Assembly (NCBI RefSeq): GCF_029227915.1
Contig: NC_079883.1
Span: 23,684,001 to 23,748,000 of the forward strand
Length of the DNA stretch: 64,000 nt
Direction of reading: 5' to 3'
Source of the DNA: Hydractinia symbiolongicarpus
Taxonomy: Eukaryota > Cnidaria > Hydrozoa > Anthoathecata > Hydractiniidae
Shown one piece after another: positions 36,194 to 49,772 of the stretch. Within the stretch, counting starts at the first letter, position 1. Each line of letters starts with the position of its first letter. The notes below the pieces were generated by a model. That model made no database searches. It was not told the origin of the DNA and saw only the letters and a program-made list of their open reading frames with translations. The position numbers and the translations under genes were made by a program.

Positions 36194-39100
36194 CCACACT
36201 GTTAACACTGGATTCCATAAAAGTGATCGATTAAAACTTGAGAAAATTAGAACTATGGCAACAGGTAGCAGCCCGCCTGTGATAATCTACACTTTAAAAG
36301 TTCAATAAGCTGGCACGCCACACAGTCCTTTGTGTTTGGATGTTGTAGTGTTGAAACAGTATCATGACAGTTGGAAACAGATGTCTTACTGTGTACCTTA
36401 AACAAACCAGGAAATATGCAGCATTCAGCATTCAACGTCTAGCTGTTTTGTGTCGTAGCGTACTGAAAGTACCGTTAGACTTTGGATGTATCTTCGTTAC
36501 AGTGCTGTGATCTTTATATAGAGATGAGAATTTTCGAGCTGTACGTACTATTTTTGTAATATAAACTGATTTTTATAACAAGAATTATATAGCATTTCCT
36601 TTTTAAAAGCAAAAGGGGTGTCATCGAAAATTCTAAATTTTACGTCGGCTGTTTTAAAGCTAACGAATGTCATTCTGTTAAAAATTTCATAAAAATAACA
36701 AATTCTTCCCGAAATTAACGTCTGCTTTGCATGTCCGTCTTTAAAGGTAAATAAGCGCATCCTATTTGTGGAATAGTATTTTATTCTTATATATTTATAT
36801 TGTTAGCCAATTTCTGAGAATGTACTATAATAATATATGTTGCACTGATACTATACTTGAAACGAAACTTTGTACTTTTTAAGTGCAATATCAGGGCATT
36901 GTAACGAGTCGATGGAGCACAATGAAAACGTGCACTTTTTTAGGATTTTAGGAGCGCTTGTACACCTAAGAAAGTTTGAAGCTGGAAGATTGCTACTTGC
37001 ATATCTAAGAGGCAGCGACGTCGGGGGAGACCCCTTCTCCCCACCTCTTTGTTCAAATTTGAAATCGGTAGTTTTCTATTTTGTGTTTTAAAATAAAATA
37101 GTACCTAAAAATTAAGGAACTTAGTGTTGTTTTACAGCGTCTGAAATGGAAAGAGAAAAAAATCATTTGGTGATCCTTGCACTGGGCGTATCAATCCTCA
37201 GATCTTTTTTAATATTTGGCGATTTCTGAGTTAAGTTGCCAATTTCGCCAAATGTTTTTCGCGCCAAAGTTTGTAAAAATAAGGTAATTACAGAAACAGA
37301 AGAGCGTGTTATATAAACAACAGAAACTTACCATATAACGAACAAACGATGATATAGCTAGACATCTAGACAGCTATAACATGTCGTGATTGTTATAAGA
37401 AATCAGGCGAAAATGAAAAGTGCTAAATAAAAGTCAGTTTGCGCTAAACTTCATTATACGTTAAACGATAGAGATTAATCTGATGATATAGAAGTTTTAA
37501 ATGACACTGTGTAGTGTGGGCTTTTAGCCTATGTTGTGGAAGACCCCCGAAAGACAAGCGTTTACAAGCATCTGTTTTATGTCGTAGTTTTTGCTAAAAA
37601 GAAAACTGTTTTACTAGCTTCATATGATATTTCCACAATAAACCACGACACAAGGATTATCTAAATTCACAACACGGTAATTTAAAAATACTTCGTGTTC
37701 TTTTACACCGCACCCAACAACCTAGTTTATCCGACCTTATTATACGATCCATAAAAATATCTTGAAATTGAAGTCGCGCCATATCTCGAACTTTTTGTCT
37801 AGTCCATTGAGGGTTTGAGACAGCGGATAGTAGGCCGTAATTTTTAACGATTTTTGTTCTGTCGTGTATTACAATATAACTCCTACCTTCGTCCGCGCTC
37901 GAGTTTGAATACGTGTTACAGAATTTTTCGCGAGGCAGTAAAGAAATGTGAACATATCGCGAGCGCAAATTTAAAATTTCACTAGGCTATGCTTTTATCC
38001 CCACCCCCTGGCCCTAACTTTACCAGAAGAAATTTTAATAACAAGTGATCTGAAATACTTTAATTGCGCATGTGTACAACTGTTTTCCTCTTTATCTTAA
38101 ACTCATTTCCAGGAGCTATATGCATACGTTTCTTCACCTAAATTATGAAAACGGGAAAAGGCTCCGGGGGCGAGGTTGCTGATGTCTGGTTAGAAAAAAG
38201 CACTACGACGGAGGACAACTACATTTCTTCGAATTTTAAATTGCTGAGTCGGATGTCTGCCACGGCAAGTTGTTGCTTTGAAAGGTTATTGTTTTTTTGT
38301 AGCTATCTGGCTACATACATAGGTTTATTTAGATGATTTATATTCTGACTAGGATTTTTGCTTCTTTGAATGCGTTTTTGTGTTGTCTTTTGTGTTTCCC
38401 TATCTCTCATTCTGTAAAAGTTTTTTGGGGATCGTTGGTCAGTCAGGATCTTTGGCCATACTTGAGGCTGTTGTATAGGGTGTTGATGTAATTTTCGAAG
38501 CAATTTTAACAAGATATTACCGTTAAACAACACACCCTTCCCTCTTTAATCCCTCCCCCCATCCTGAAAAAGAATTATGCAACTTTTAAGGGAAACTCAA
38601 AGCTTTGTATCCCAAATTGCACACGAAAACATAATGGCAAATTTACTGTAAACAGTCCTAAGAAAAAATTGTAGCTTAGAGTTTTCAGAGAGGCACTATT
38701 TGATTCAATTTTTCTCAAGTCACACGCAATTATATGTACTGCAAAGATTGTATTTTTTTGTGTTACTAAGTCAATATCAATAGCTATATATAAAGGGTTG
38801 TGGATGGAGGTTGTGGGAACAGGTCCCCTTATGTCACAAATGAAAAATTGTAAGTTATGCACTCCACCTAGAAATTAGGTAAAAATGACAAACTTTGTGC
38901 TTGTTAATGATAGGCGACAGAAATGTAAGGAATTTTAGTATAGCAGGTTATATGTCTCTAGGGTTTTCTTTTTAGAGTAGAGTAGGGGGTGTGGCTTTTT
39001 ACTCGATCTAATAAAACATGCATTGGCTTTCGGTCAATAAGAACAGCACACACTCAGATTTCAGCAAAAGTTTTTTTGAAAAAAGTACATTACAAAGAAA

Positions 39101-39530
39101 ATGCTTAAACTTTCCCTGCATTGCTTCTTTTTTTTACCTGATATTCATTGAATATATAGATAAAACATTTTTATTGGTTTAAGAAATCTAGAAGGACCAG
39201 GCCCGCTAATGTTGCATTAATTTTAAACATATGCATGGTTTACTTTGAAATACTTTCATTTCAGAGGTATCCCAAATCACGATTCAAGCAACCTCTACCT
39301 CAAGGATTCTTCTCTTTTTTGATAAATTATTGTTCTAATATAAAAAATAAATAGCCAAGGTTGCTAGTTAGGCTCGATGGGCATTTTTTATAGTTTTTAT
39401 AACTATTGCGCTAGGTGGTTATTTTGAATTGATGATTATTTGGTCACTGGGTACTTATAAGACAAACTTTTGAAAGTAGGCATTCTAGCATGCAGGACTC
39501 TGTAAGATAGTATATCTGGAAAAGTTAAAA
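36194..39530. other. Intergenic stretch without recognised genes
   Basis: Downstream of the AP5M1 stop. Open frames such as 37657-37968 (-) and 38145-38336 (+) have no recognisable domains and unremarkable composition, so I do not call them. AP5M1 3' UTR must lie at the start of this stretch. Confidence 0.5.
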
Positions 39531-39539
39531 CTGCACCCA

Positions 39540-39800
39540 GCCATCACAAAGGCTCTAAAAGACATTTTAAGTGTCTAAAAGAGGTCTTTTCAAAGGTCTA
39601 TTTCAAAAGATCTCTTTTAGACATCTTTTGGAAAACACGTCTTTCCAAAGACGTCTGTTAAAGTTTTTTAAGAAATTCTGTTATGACGCGTTTTTTAGAT
39701 CTTTTAAAGATGTAGAAGCAACTAAAATGTATCTTTAATGTAACTTTTTATCTTTAAAAAGGCATCTTTTATATATCTATAAGACATCTTCCTTGATTTG
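39540..39800. repeat. Cluster of nested inverted repeats built from AAGAYRTCTTTT-like words
   Basis: Words such as aaaagac, gtcttt, agatgtc and gacatctt recur many times in both orientations over about 260 bp, with tcttccttgattt directly repeated at the end. It could fold into several alternative hairpins. Confidence 0.6.
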
Positions 39801-39817
39801 ACATCTTCCTTGATTTC

Positions 39818-40990
39818 TTTTTTTTTTTTGATTTTATCATGGCCAACTTTTTGTGTCCAGGTATTGGGATCTGAATTTGATCTTTAGACTTTAGTACTAA
39901 GAGCCACTGTAATCTATTCAATGACTAAAAAAACAAAAGCCCTTACTTTTTGAACAACAGATCTCCACAGTCTCACTACCATACAACATAATACTTCTTA
40001 CACAGGCGTCATACAACCTTTTACCTCAAATGACAAGACTCTGCTAGTCAACAAAGAAAATAACTATAAACCTTTTCCAAGTGGAACCTATACCGCAAAC
40101 AAATAATTTTTCCAATACCCCCTTCATTACACAACATATCACTTAAGTAAAAGTAATTCTCAACTAATCTCTAACGAGGTACTGTTATACATCATTAAAG
40201 CTGGAAATACTTCATTGTCTATAATCTCACATTTGCAATGCCTCCATACAGGCTAAATGTCAGCTCTTAACCTTCCTCCAATACCACTGTACTTCTTACA
40301 TACCCAATGCTTACAAGTCTGACAAAAAATTGAGTTACTATCAACCCCTTTCCTATGCAAACTCCACAAGGCCACTAAACTACAAGATCACACTTGACTT
40401 TAATGCTACAAATCATGACTTTAGACTTTGCTACATTCACTCTTAACTTTTTTTTTCCAGTCCTTCCACTTCTCAAACTTTTTAACTAATTCTTTCATTG
40501 ACTTTGTTATAAGAACCAAATCATCTGCCTACAATAACTCCCATGGACAACCTGTTCTGAACCCTATCAACAGACCTAAGACTAAAACAAACAACACAGA
40601 CACACCAACATTTAAACTAAATGGTCTTCCCTTCTTAACACATCTGCAAATCTGTTTCTCTCTCCTTCTAATTTTGCCTTATACACTGCTGTAGGAGTAC
40701 CACAGTACTTAGCTCGTAAGTAATTCTTACTACCAACTGACTTCCAAGCTTTCAAAATTTTGCTCTTTTCCTTTTTACACTGGTTAACCTCATTATTTCA
40801 CCACAAGGTCTGTGTATGTCTAGCTGGTCCTTTTGTTCAACCACAGGTATCATCAAAAACTTCTGGAAGACAATTCTTCAAAGTGGTCCAAGTACTTTCA
40901 ACATTTTCACCATCACATTGACCATTCTGGGCCAACTGCTGAACGTTTGTACTAAATTGTTTTTCTAAAATCTCTTTCTAATCTAATTTA
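39818..40990 (-). mobile_element. LINE relic (non-LTR reverse transcriptase, dead)
   Basis: On the minus strand the piece around 40490-40560 reads GCPWELL-stop-ADDLVLITKSM, the RT active-site block of jockey-like LINEs in which the YADD tyrosine codon is now TAG (40531-40529). KELVKKFEKWKDW and a later Cys/Trp-rich C-terminal stretch follow, the PHD-like tail of this LINE group, with several stops. The 3' end runs into an A-rich tract at 39817-39838. A linker-like piece lies at 40690-40990. Much of the RT is missing or shifted, so this is a decayed, internally deleted copy. Confidence 0.75.
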
Positions 40991-41196
40991 TGACAGTGTC
41001 TTTGAGTTATTAAAATAGAAAGTAAAATTATTAAGAACAAAAAAGTCTCTTAATCCCACCTTCTTCTATTTTATGGTGATGCATTTAATGTTTTCTTGTT
41101 AACTATACTTTCCTGCAATGTTTCGTGCCATTAATTGCAACTAGGCATGTCACAATAACAGTATTTTTTTATTTAATCCTTTAGTATAATTAAAGC

Positions 41197-44149
41197 ATGG
41201 CTATGGCAGAGGGTGGCTATGATGCAAAGTTTGTTGAAGAAGTAGCCACTGATATAAAATGTGTTGTGTGCCATTTTCCTCTCAGGAAACCTGTGCAAGT
41301 TATACAATGCGGGCACAGATTTTGTGAGGACTGTTTTGAACAAATGAAGAATTATTCCATAACTCGGTTTGTTGTTTTATCATTCTTGTTTCTTTCTGTT
41401 TTATTTTTTTGACTCCTATTTTTCCTATTTCTCACAATTGTTTTATACATATTTCGTATTACTATAGAAATACAGATCTTTGCTGTCCCTTAGATCGAAT
41501 GGTTATAAACTCGAACCAAGTAAGTATTTTTTAGGGTGTTCTTGTCTGTTGTTGTTTGTTTTTGTTGTTGTTTTATTCTCTCTAGTAAAGAGGAAAAATA
41601 CGTATTAACTTAAAATTCAATTAATAGTTTTAATATTTTTAATAAATAAATAAAAATTGTCTATGATTAAAAAAACTTAATTTCAAATAATTACGTACTC
41701 GCTACGCTAAATAAAAAAAAATTAATATTTTTTAAGGGAATTTATGAAGGTTTTATGGCGTTTCTCAACACTGCTTTCTTTTTCCTTTCCTTTTTTGTCC
41801 TGAGAAATGGAAAAGGATGTATTAACAAGTTGTGTAATAACATCATAGTTGTATTATGTACCTAACTTTAGGTGTTTCCTGACAAAGGACTAGAGAGAAC
41901 AATCCTCAGTTTAAAAGTGCGATGCTCTAATGTAGCAAAGGGTTGTATCTGGGTGAATGATTTGAGAGATTTGCAGGTACTGAAAATGTATTGTATAGTA
42001 TTTCAATATTCCGAGTCTAATGCTGTTACAAATTATGAAATGCCTAAACACCTAAAACAGAAAGTGAATTAGAATAAATACAAGCAAATCCGAAATTTTA
42101 TTAACCATTTTCCCCAGACTTAATTTGGAAAACGTTGAGTGAATACTTCATTTAAAAGTTTCGTATGAAATTGGTAATTTCAGTAGTTTTTTGAATAAGA
42201 AAATAGAAAACTACAGCTATATATATATTTATTTTTAAACGACAAAACACTTTTAGCTGGAAAAATAATAAATTACTAAAGAATTGATAAGTGAGATATC
42301 ATGAACACTGTAAGCGAGCAGATCAACATGAAATTCATTTTATATTTTATTTAATTTTTCCAAAGCTAATAGGTTTTTAACTTCTGGTACTCAGTAGGGA
42401 GAGTTTTTTAATTTTATCCAAGTACTAACTGTCATGTTAGAAAAAATGATACTTGGTTTTTATTAGACTTTCGTGCGTTTTTCGGGCGAAGAATAAAAGG
42501 AATATATGTTCACGGTAAAGAAATAACACCTTGTAAAATAAAAAAATGGTCACAATGCTATGCCAACAATATCTAACATCTAAGATTTTGTCAATTAAAT
42601 AATTAAATGTGAATTACTTGTTTATAACAGTTTGTGCAGACTTAAATTTTTTAACATTTATTCGTTATGCTTTTTTTTTTAGCCACATTTAGATGCAGAT
42701 TGCGACTACACCATAGTAACATGTCAGAATGAAGGTTGCAACAAGCAAATTCAACGTAACATGTTGCAACAACATGTTGTTCAGTATTGTGGTCAGGTAT
42801 GTAAAATATATCAACAGTACCAGGGATTGTCAAGGTTCTGAAAAATGACTTCAAATCTGTGATATTAGTGCCAAAAGTTTAAATAATTAGATTTCAAAAA
42901 TTTGTATTAATTTTGTTACACTTTGATTGTACATTTTATGTGAATAGAAATCTTTTTTTATGGGTTTGATTACTACAGATTACATAACCTTTTCTGAGTC
43001 TAACCTGAGTAAAAAGAATTTCAATATCAGAAATTATCAAAATCGTTACGAACTATAAGCAAAAAACATTACCCTCTCTTTTTTGTGTTGATCTGCTGAT
43101 CGTTGTTTTTTGGATTGCATTAGGTATAGTAAAAGATGGCTAACTCAAGTTAACATGGTTTTTTAGTAATGAGGTTGCCATTTTTTTCAAAAATTTGAAG
43201 AATTTAATGATTGTCATGGATTCAAGTGAGTGAAATTGAATATTAAGCTCTGAAGAAGTGTTTCCCAATATGTAATGCAAGCAGTATAAGTTAAAGCAGT
43301 TAATTATTGGTGGAAATATTTATGTTTTGTTAATCATAAAGTTTTAAAACATCAGATCTTATAAGCTGGTATCTCACAGCGTGTTGATGTTTATTTCAAA
43401 ATGTTTTTTTATCGTAGAAAGATGGTGATTGCAATGGCAAGAAAATCAAAGAATTAATTGCTGGACTTAGTTCCAGATTACTGGAGTGTGAAATGAAAAT
43501 CAGAGAAAGAGATGGGATGTTAATGATGACTGAAATAAGACTAATCAATTGCGAGAAAGACCTGAAGGTCACAAAACACAAGTTAGAAAAAAATGAGAAA
43601 AACTTGTTGGTGACAGAACATGCACTAAGCAGTTGTGAGAAGGAATTAAAGACTACGAAAGACAGGTTAAGAGATTGTGAAGAAAAATCATTGAAAAAAG
43701 ATGCGATTATTGAGCGTTTATCATGTGTGAATTCTATGGGGTTTTTTCAATGGACAATAAATAATTACAACAGCGTTAAATGGAGTGAAGAATTGAACAG
43801 TCCCTACTTCTATTCATCATATAATGGCTACAAATGTCAACTAAGTGCTGAATGGTATGGGCCTAAAAGAGGTCAAATGGGCTTGTTTTTTCACCTTTGC
43901 CAGGGCGAGAACGATGATGAATTAGTATGGCCATTCCCAATGAAAGTACGATTGCAATCTACTGACATCAATGGTAGTATAAGAAGTGTGACTGTTTCGT
44001 TTTTGACACATAATTTACCTGACAGTTGGGAAAGACCTGAAGGTACGAGAACAAGGGGAATCGGATCAGAAGAATTTTTACACATGCCGCAGTTGACAAA
44101 ATATACTCAAAATGACAAAATGGTGATTTATTGTTTTTTCGATCTTTGA
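41197..44149 (+). CDS. TRAF6-like RING / TRAF zinc-finger / coiled-coil / MATH protein, copy 1
   Basis: Five exons, 41197-41366, 41468-41519, 41872-41976, 42683-42796 and 43418-44149, in phase, encode 390 residues. The RING has C22, C25, C38, H40, C43, C46, C63 and D66 (CPLD, like the CPVD of TRAF6), crossing exons 1-2, and VFPDKGLERTILSL continues as in TRAF6. TRAF-type zinc fingers fill about 85-147, a charged coiled coil about 150-250 with an internal 28-residue repeat (RLINCEKDLK / ALSSCEKELK), and a MATH/TRAF-C domain runs from about 254 (GFFQWTINNYN ... LVWPFPMKVRLQ ... FLHMPQL) to the end. By family it would be a cytosolic E3 ligase/adaptor acting as a trimer below TNFR/TLR-type receptors. 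AATAAA at 44272. The only undamaged member of the array. Confidence 0.92.
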
Positions 44150-44499
44150 CACACAAACGCTTCTTCTTTAGTCTCTCTCACAGCTGTTATGTGATTTCGC
44201 TCTTCATTCTTTCCTAATTTTATCACTATAAAGTGTTTTTTAGTTTTCTGGAGAATTACGAAAGGCAGAGAAATAAAATTAGTTTTGATACCTTACCTAT
44301 GGTTTACCACTTCTGCTTAAATAAATCCAGCCAATTATTTTGCTTGATCGTTGTTCCTTTTCTATATTTTCTATATATCCTGTTTATACTTGTCTATAAC
44401 CACATATATTATCAATCTTCATACAACTTGTACATCATTTATTCTTGTTTCGAATTTTTCAAACTTTTGAATAGGCAACCTTTTTGTCTGGACGAATAA

Positions 44500-47400
44500 A
44501 CTTTTGCAAAATATCGTAAGTTCAAGAAATATTTTTAAGTAATTTTAAGAGCACTGCGATAATATTGAGCGAAACCTTTATTGACTTCAATCACGCTGAA
44601 TGAAAATTGCTGGGGAAATAACTTCTATCATGGAGGTAAAAATAAAGAAGGAGATTGAACTCTTTTGTTTCTATTCAAATCACCCGTGATGCGATCAGTT
44701 GCAAATCTATTCATGTTGTTATTTTAAATTCTAACGTGTGTCAGTTTTAGTAAATTTCATTGGTCGAGAAAACAATCATTAACTTTTTTTTCTTGATTTT
44801 TCTTTCTGCACGCGCCACTACACAGGGGTAACCCAAAAAATACGTCATTGCATAAATTGCGCATATTAATGTTTTACCCAGTCCTTTTCCGCGTTCGAAG
44901 TTCAGTAAAGATGGCGTTTGAGAATGGCATGGTCAAGTAAACAAATTCAGTTTAATTTTGGTTGTATTTAAATGCTTTTTTCTTTACTTTTGGGCCGAGA
45001 TGTAAGTAATATCAAGTTTTAATTTTTTACCGGACAGTACCTTTAACTCAATAGATGTATCTGGCTTTTTCACAACAATATACATTTCCTGACTAATATT
45101 TTTTAAAGCAAACTATTAGTCTTATCAACACTTATATGATATCATATATGCTTGTAGTTTTTACTATGCGTTATATTTTTAATGTACTGATTTACAATTT
45201 GTAAATATTTACGTGATTTTTAAATCTTGTTTCCATATTTTACATTCCCTCAAAATCCCATCCAATTGTCTTATATTATTATTTGCATTGATTTACCTAG
45301 CAGGGTTTTTATTTTGTTTTTTGAAATTATCTTTTATTATCATATATTGGAGGTTTTTGTTTAGTTTAGTATACACGAAATTTTACTTTAAAGTAAGAAA
45401 AATAATTTCTTTTCTTACTTCTCAAATCCTGACGTTTTGTCATTATCTGTCTAATCACTTATAACAGCGCTATCCTACAGCAGCAATTTTTTTGTGAAGT
45501 CAACAAACATTTTTCTTTAACATTTATAATAACAATAGGAACAAAAAACGCACGATCATTGAATTGGAAACTTTATTTCCAATTATTTAAACCAACTTAA
45601 GGAGGATTATCACGAAGCGAATTAAACGGCGAATACGCCGAAGAAATGTATCTGAGCATGTGCCATTCACAATTCTCTTCGTGAAAATCCCCCTTCAAAA
45701 AAATGTAAACCCGCATAAGTCCTAGTACACAATGCATAATATCAACTTTTTACGCGCAGTTTAATCCATTTTCACAAGTACTTGTGCTTTTTTGCTATTG
45801 CAAACTTTCCTAACAGGCACCTTGAACCATTTTTTCTAGATGAATGAGTATTTCTTGGTTATTCTGTGTTATTTAGTGCAAAAATTGAAATTGAAAACCA
45901 CATGAAATTAAAGTAATGTGCTTATCAACACAGATTAACAAAACTGCATATGGAGGATGCCATGTACAAATTTTCATTTTGTTTTTCTAAGAGCTATTCT
46001 ATTAATGACTAAGTTTCAAGATGATTTTTACCATTTTCGGGTGGTCTTGCGATATTTGACAGGCCGGAATACATGTAAAGAATTCATACAAAAACTTCTT
46101 GTGCAATGCTTGTGCCATATTAGAAAGAATTCGAGAAGAGGATAAGAGAAAATCTTACATGGTAATTTAACTTGTTGCGTAAGAGATAATATATATCTGA
46201 TAAAAACTTCAAAAGTCGAGTTTTGTTAACATGTTAATAAAGCCGACTTTATCAATATAAATTACTTTTGTTCTTACTATTGAAAAAAATTATTTTGCGA
46301 GCACATTTCGCGAAATGGACAAATAGAAAAACGGTCCTAAATTTGACATTTTTTTGTCGATGGTGGCATTTCTGTGTTAATTTGTTTTAAAAAATTAACG
46401 GAGAAAGGAATAGATTGTTTTAAAAAATCGATGGTTTCCAATCTGTGGGTTAAAATACGCTAAAGTTATTGGTATAAATTTTGGTTATATCAACTTCAGA
46501 GAATAGAATTTAAACAAACACGTAAAAATTAGAATCACAACAGTACTGTTAAAAAAAAGAGGTAAAACAATGCTTGTGCTTTTATAACTACACGTCTAAA
46601 ATAAAAATAAAATAAATAAAAAACACATGCATATAGGAAACACAGCTTGAACATTTGAAAAATTAAAGAACATCTAGGAAACGTTACCCAGTACGCGGGA
46701 AAAAAATAATTGAAGTGCTATCAAATAATGTTTTCAAAATCATAAAACACAAAAAGTAAACACAAAATCGTGAAATTCAATGATTTTTTACGAACAACAG
46801 TTAACTGGAGTTTGTTTTTAAGACTTAAAAATAAAATATAAGGCTCGAACTGTAAAAAAAACTTTAAGCCTGCTTGATCTGTCTTGTTTAAGTAATAAAG
46901 GAGGTATGGTGAAGGATGACATGATACTGTTGGTGTGATGTTCGATTTGCATATTCGTTCAAATCCAAAGGATGTGTAAACAGATGTGCTCTATCCAGTT
47001 TCGTTGTTGTTTTTACAATAAAGTAAACCCGGGTATATAGTAGCTGTTTATATCTGTTACGTACTTTTTGACATCGGCAGCTATTCTCGGGTATTGTGTT
47101 TTTTAACAGCGAAGCAGCTAATTTTTTGGATGAGGCCGTGTGTTATGATTTCAAAATGTAAATTGAATAGGCGTCGTTATTTAGAAGAGCTGAAATATCT
47201 GTTCTGGTTAGTGGCTTTTAAAGTTGTATTGTAGAAACATAGTTAATAATATCGTGTAAATAAACTTTTGAGTGAAGCATGTACCCTTTTATGTTTTACT
47301 GGTTTATATTTGTGACTAGCATTATGGTAGCTAACTACACTAATATTTTGTTCCAGTCTTGTGACTGGAATAAAATTTTTTAGCCCGGTTATGAATTTTT

Positions 47401-47956
47401 TCGTATTATCGAGTGAAGATAACTGTAGGTGAATTTAGTTAAAGCGGATACAATTAGTTCAAAAAGAACTACCAATTCTTACAGATGTTCGCTTATAAAG
47501 CTTTTCCTATAAATGTTTCACCTGAAATAAATTATATAATTAGTTCCGAGTGTAGTTCTTACATAAGTCTCCGCTTTAGGCTACTTTCTGTCTAGACAGA
47601 TTTCTCTATGTCAATTAATAAAAGTTCATTATAATCCATAAAATGACACACCTGTAACGACTACACATTTTTCTTTTTATAAGCAACTTCATTTTTTATT
47701 GAAATTGCTGAGGGAGGGGAGGGGGGATTTTTTTTGCTGTAAAATTGCTCAGAATTTCATTTGCAGATTTTCGGCTTTAAATGATATTATTTATCAGCAA
47801 AAAGATATACTGTTAGTTTTTGTGGCTTTCTTGTCGGATTGTCCAGGTTTGGTTGTTTAACTTTATAAATTTCAGCATAATTGGTAGCTTAGCAGTACTT
47901 AACGTTTTGATCTAAACTTCAGTTTAAAGAAAGTTTGTGCATATATAGAGTAAAGT
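44500..47956. other. Spacer between TRAF copies 1 and 2
   Basis: 44150 to about 45460 is near-identical to 62699-64000, the 3' flank of copy 4, showing that the segmental duplication extends beyond the gene. The rest (apart from the hairpin at 45599-45696) is AT-rich with no supported gene. Confidence 0.6.
45599..45696. repeat. Small foldback element
   Basis: 19-bp arms (aaggaggattatcacgaag at 45599 and its inverse at 45677-45695) match at 17 of 19 positions around a 59-bp core that itself contains ggcg...cgcc. MITE-like in form; no family identified. Confidence 0.5.
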
Positions 47957-48276
47957 ATGGCTATGGCGTTGGGTGGCTATGATGCAAACTTTGTTGAAGA
48001 AGTACCTGCTGATTTAAAATGTGTTGTGTGTCATTATCCTTTTAAGAAACCTGTACAGATTATCCAATGCGGGCACAGATTTTGCAAGGAGTGTTTTAAA
48101 CAAATGAAGAATTATTCCTCAACTCAGTTAGTTTGATATTTTTTGGTTATTTTTTATTTCATCTTTCTTTCTTTCACTCCTCAGAGTTTTTATTTAGTTT
48201 TATGTGCGTTTTGTTATATCACAGAATCGCAATCCTTCGCTGTCCCTTAGATCGACTGGTAATTAACTGCAAGCAG
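47957..48276 (+). pseudogene. TRAF6-like copy 2: two RING exons only
   Basis: Exon 1 (47957-48126, 170 nt) and exon 2 (48225-48276, 52 nt) have the same lengths, phases and splice sites as copy 1. They encode MAMALGGYDANFVEEV, a complete RING (CVVCHYPFKKP, CGHRFCKECF, RCPLDR) and INCKQ. Nothing matching exons 3-5 follows before copy 3 begins at 49773. It is either a remnant of a partial duplication or an alternative promoter/RING cassette whose donor at 48277 could splice to the shared exon 3 of copy 3 (50577), which is in phase. All RING ligands are intact. Confidence 0.75.
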
Positions 48277-48299
48277 GTATGTGTTTATTATTTGAATTC

Positions 48300-49760
48300 T
48301 CTAACTTAGCGTTTATGATCGTGAATGGAAGTTATTCCGGCCAGCATGACAAAATAAATTAATATAATAACCTAATGCGATGGTGCGAACAATATGATGC
48401 AGATATGAATATCTTTTCTTTTGTTTTTCTCCTGCATGTTGCATCCTTTTCACAAAACTAGGGGTTTTCACCTAAATTTTATTTTACGCATAAACAATGA
48501 TGTTCTAAAAGCACTAACCTTTTTATTTCACTGCTATCGGTTGTACAGCAATAGTCATCTCTAAAAACAACTGTATTCTAGCAGGTTTGGTAGGTCAGTA
48601 ATAGTAATTTGTGGGTTTTTTCTTAAAAATCTTTGACCTCGTTGTTAACGTCTTTAAAAGTAAGAAGGTTCTCACGGTTAACCTCACGCATCCAGCCGAA
48701 GAGATGGCCGCTAAAACCTAATTTTAAAATCGAAAAAAAATCGTCAGTAAAAACGAAATGTTTTTTAATAAACAAATTGCTCGGCTAATTAATGTATGTC
48801 TTCCGCGAAAGATTCCTTGAAGCTAAAAAATTAGTTTCTACAAAATTATGTCGGTCTGTTGTCCAAGTTGCATTTTTATTGTAGTTTTTATGTTAATTTA
48901 TGTTTAGGTGTTCCAAATTTTTATTCATCTCATTATCTTGGAAACTAAAAAATAAAAATACATTTATTTATCTTTTTCCTGTTAACGAACGATTATGCCA
49001 ACGACTTCTTTTTTATAATTTTATTCGGAAAAGTTTGTGCATCGCTTTAATCATTTTAATAGGGATTTTTTTTCATTTTGCCTGAGTAGCCCTCTCGTTT
49101 GCTTACCCAGCAAATTTGTTGCCTTTCTAACATTCAATTTTGATCTTCTTGCATGCAGCGACCTTTTTTAAAAATAGTAATTTTATTTTGACTTTAAAAA
49201 AAGATAAAAATATGTCAAGAATTTTATATCGTGGGATTTGGAAGTAAATACACAGATAGTAAATGATATACGTCTTTCTGATATCTAGTATTACAGTAAC
49301 TACGTGTCTAACACATGTGTACTTCGTTTTTTCGGCTTGACCAAGTTGCGCATCATACTGAATTGTGTAAACCAAGTTACGATACAACATAAAACATATT
49401 CATAAAAAATGAATTCAAGCTGCTCTGAAAAACCACACTTGTTACGTAAGCAAAACATTGCAATGTTAATAATTCATATTCATTTTATGAATAACAAAAA
49501 TTGTATAGCTGTCTTGTGAAAGAAAAAATATTGAAGAAAAGAGAAGGAAGTGAGAAATTTAAAGCAAAAAAATATTATTAAACGATATTTCACCATAGTA
49601 CGTTTTAAACGATGCACATCAACCAGAATGCACAAATACTGATGTTGTGTATATGGACGAATTGTCAGCACTCTTTTCCATGGGTTAATGACTAGTTTAC
49701 CGTGAATGTTTTTAAATTTTAGTTACATGTTTATTTTTCTTCAAAGGTGGTAGATAAAAA
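48300..49760. other. Spacer between TRAF copies 2 and 3
   Basis: About 1.5 kb of AT-rich DNA. I find no counterparts of TRAF exons 3-5 and no other gene; open frames here lack recognisable domains. Confidence 0.55.
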
Positions 49761-49772
49761 AAGAAGTACAAC

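Noticed and set aside
37657-37968. A 103-codon open frame on the minus strand
   Set aside because: No recognisable motif, no splice context and no homologue that I can recall; length is within chance for this region.
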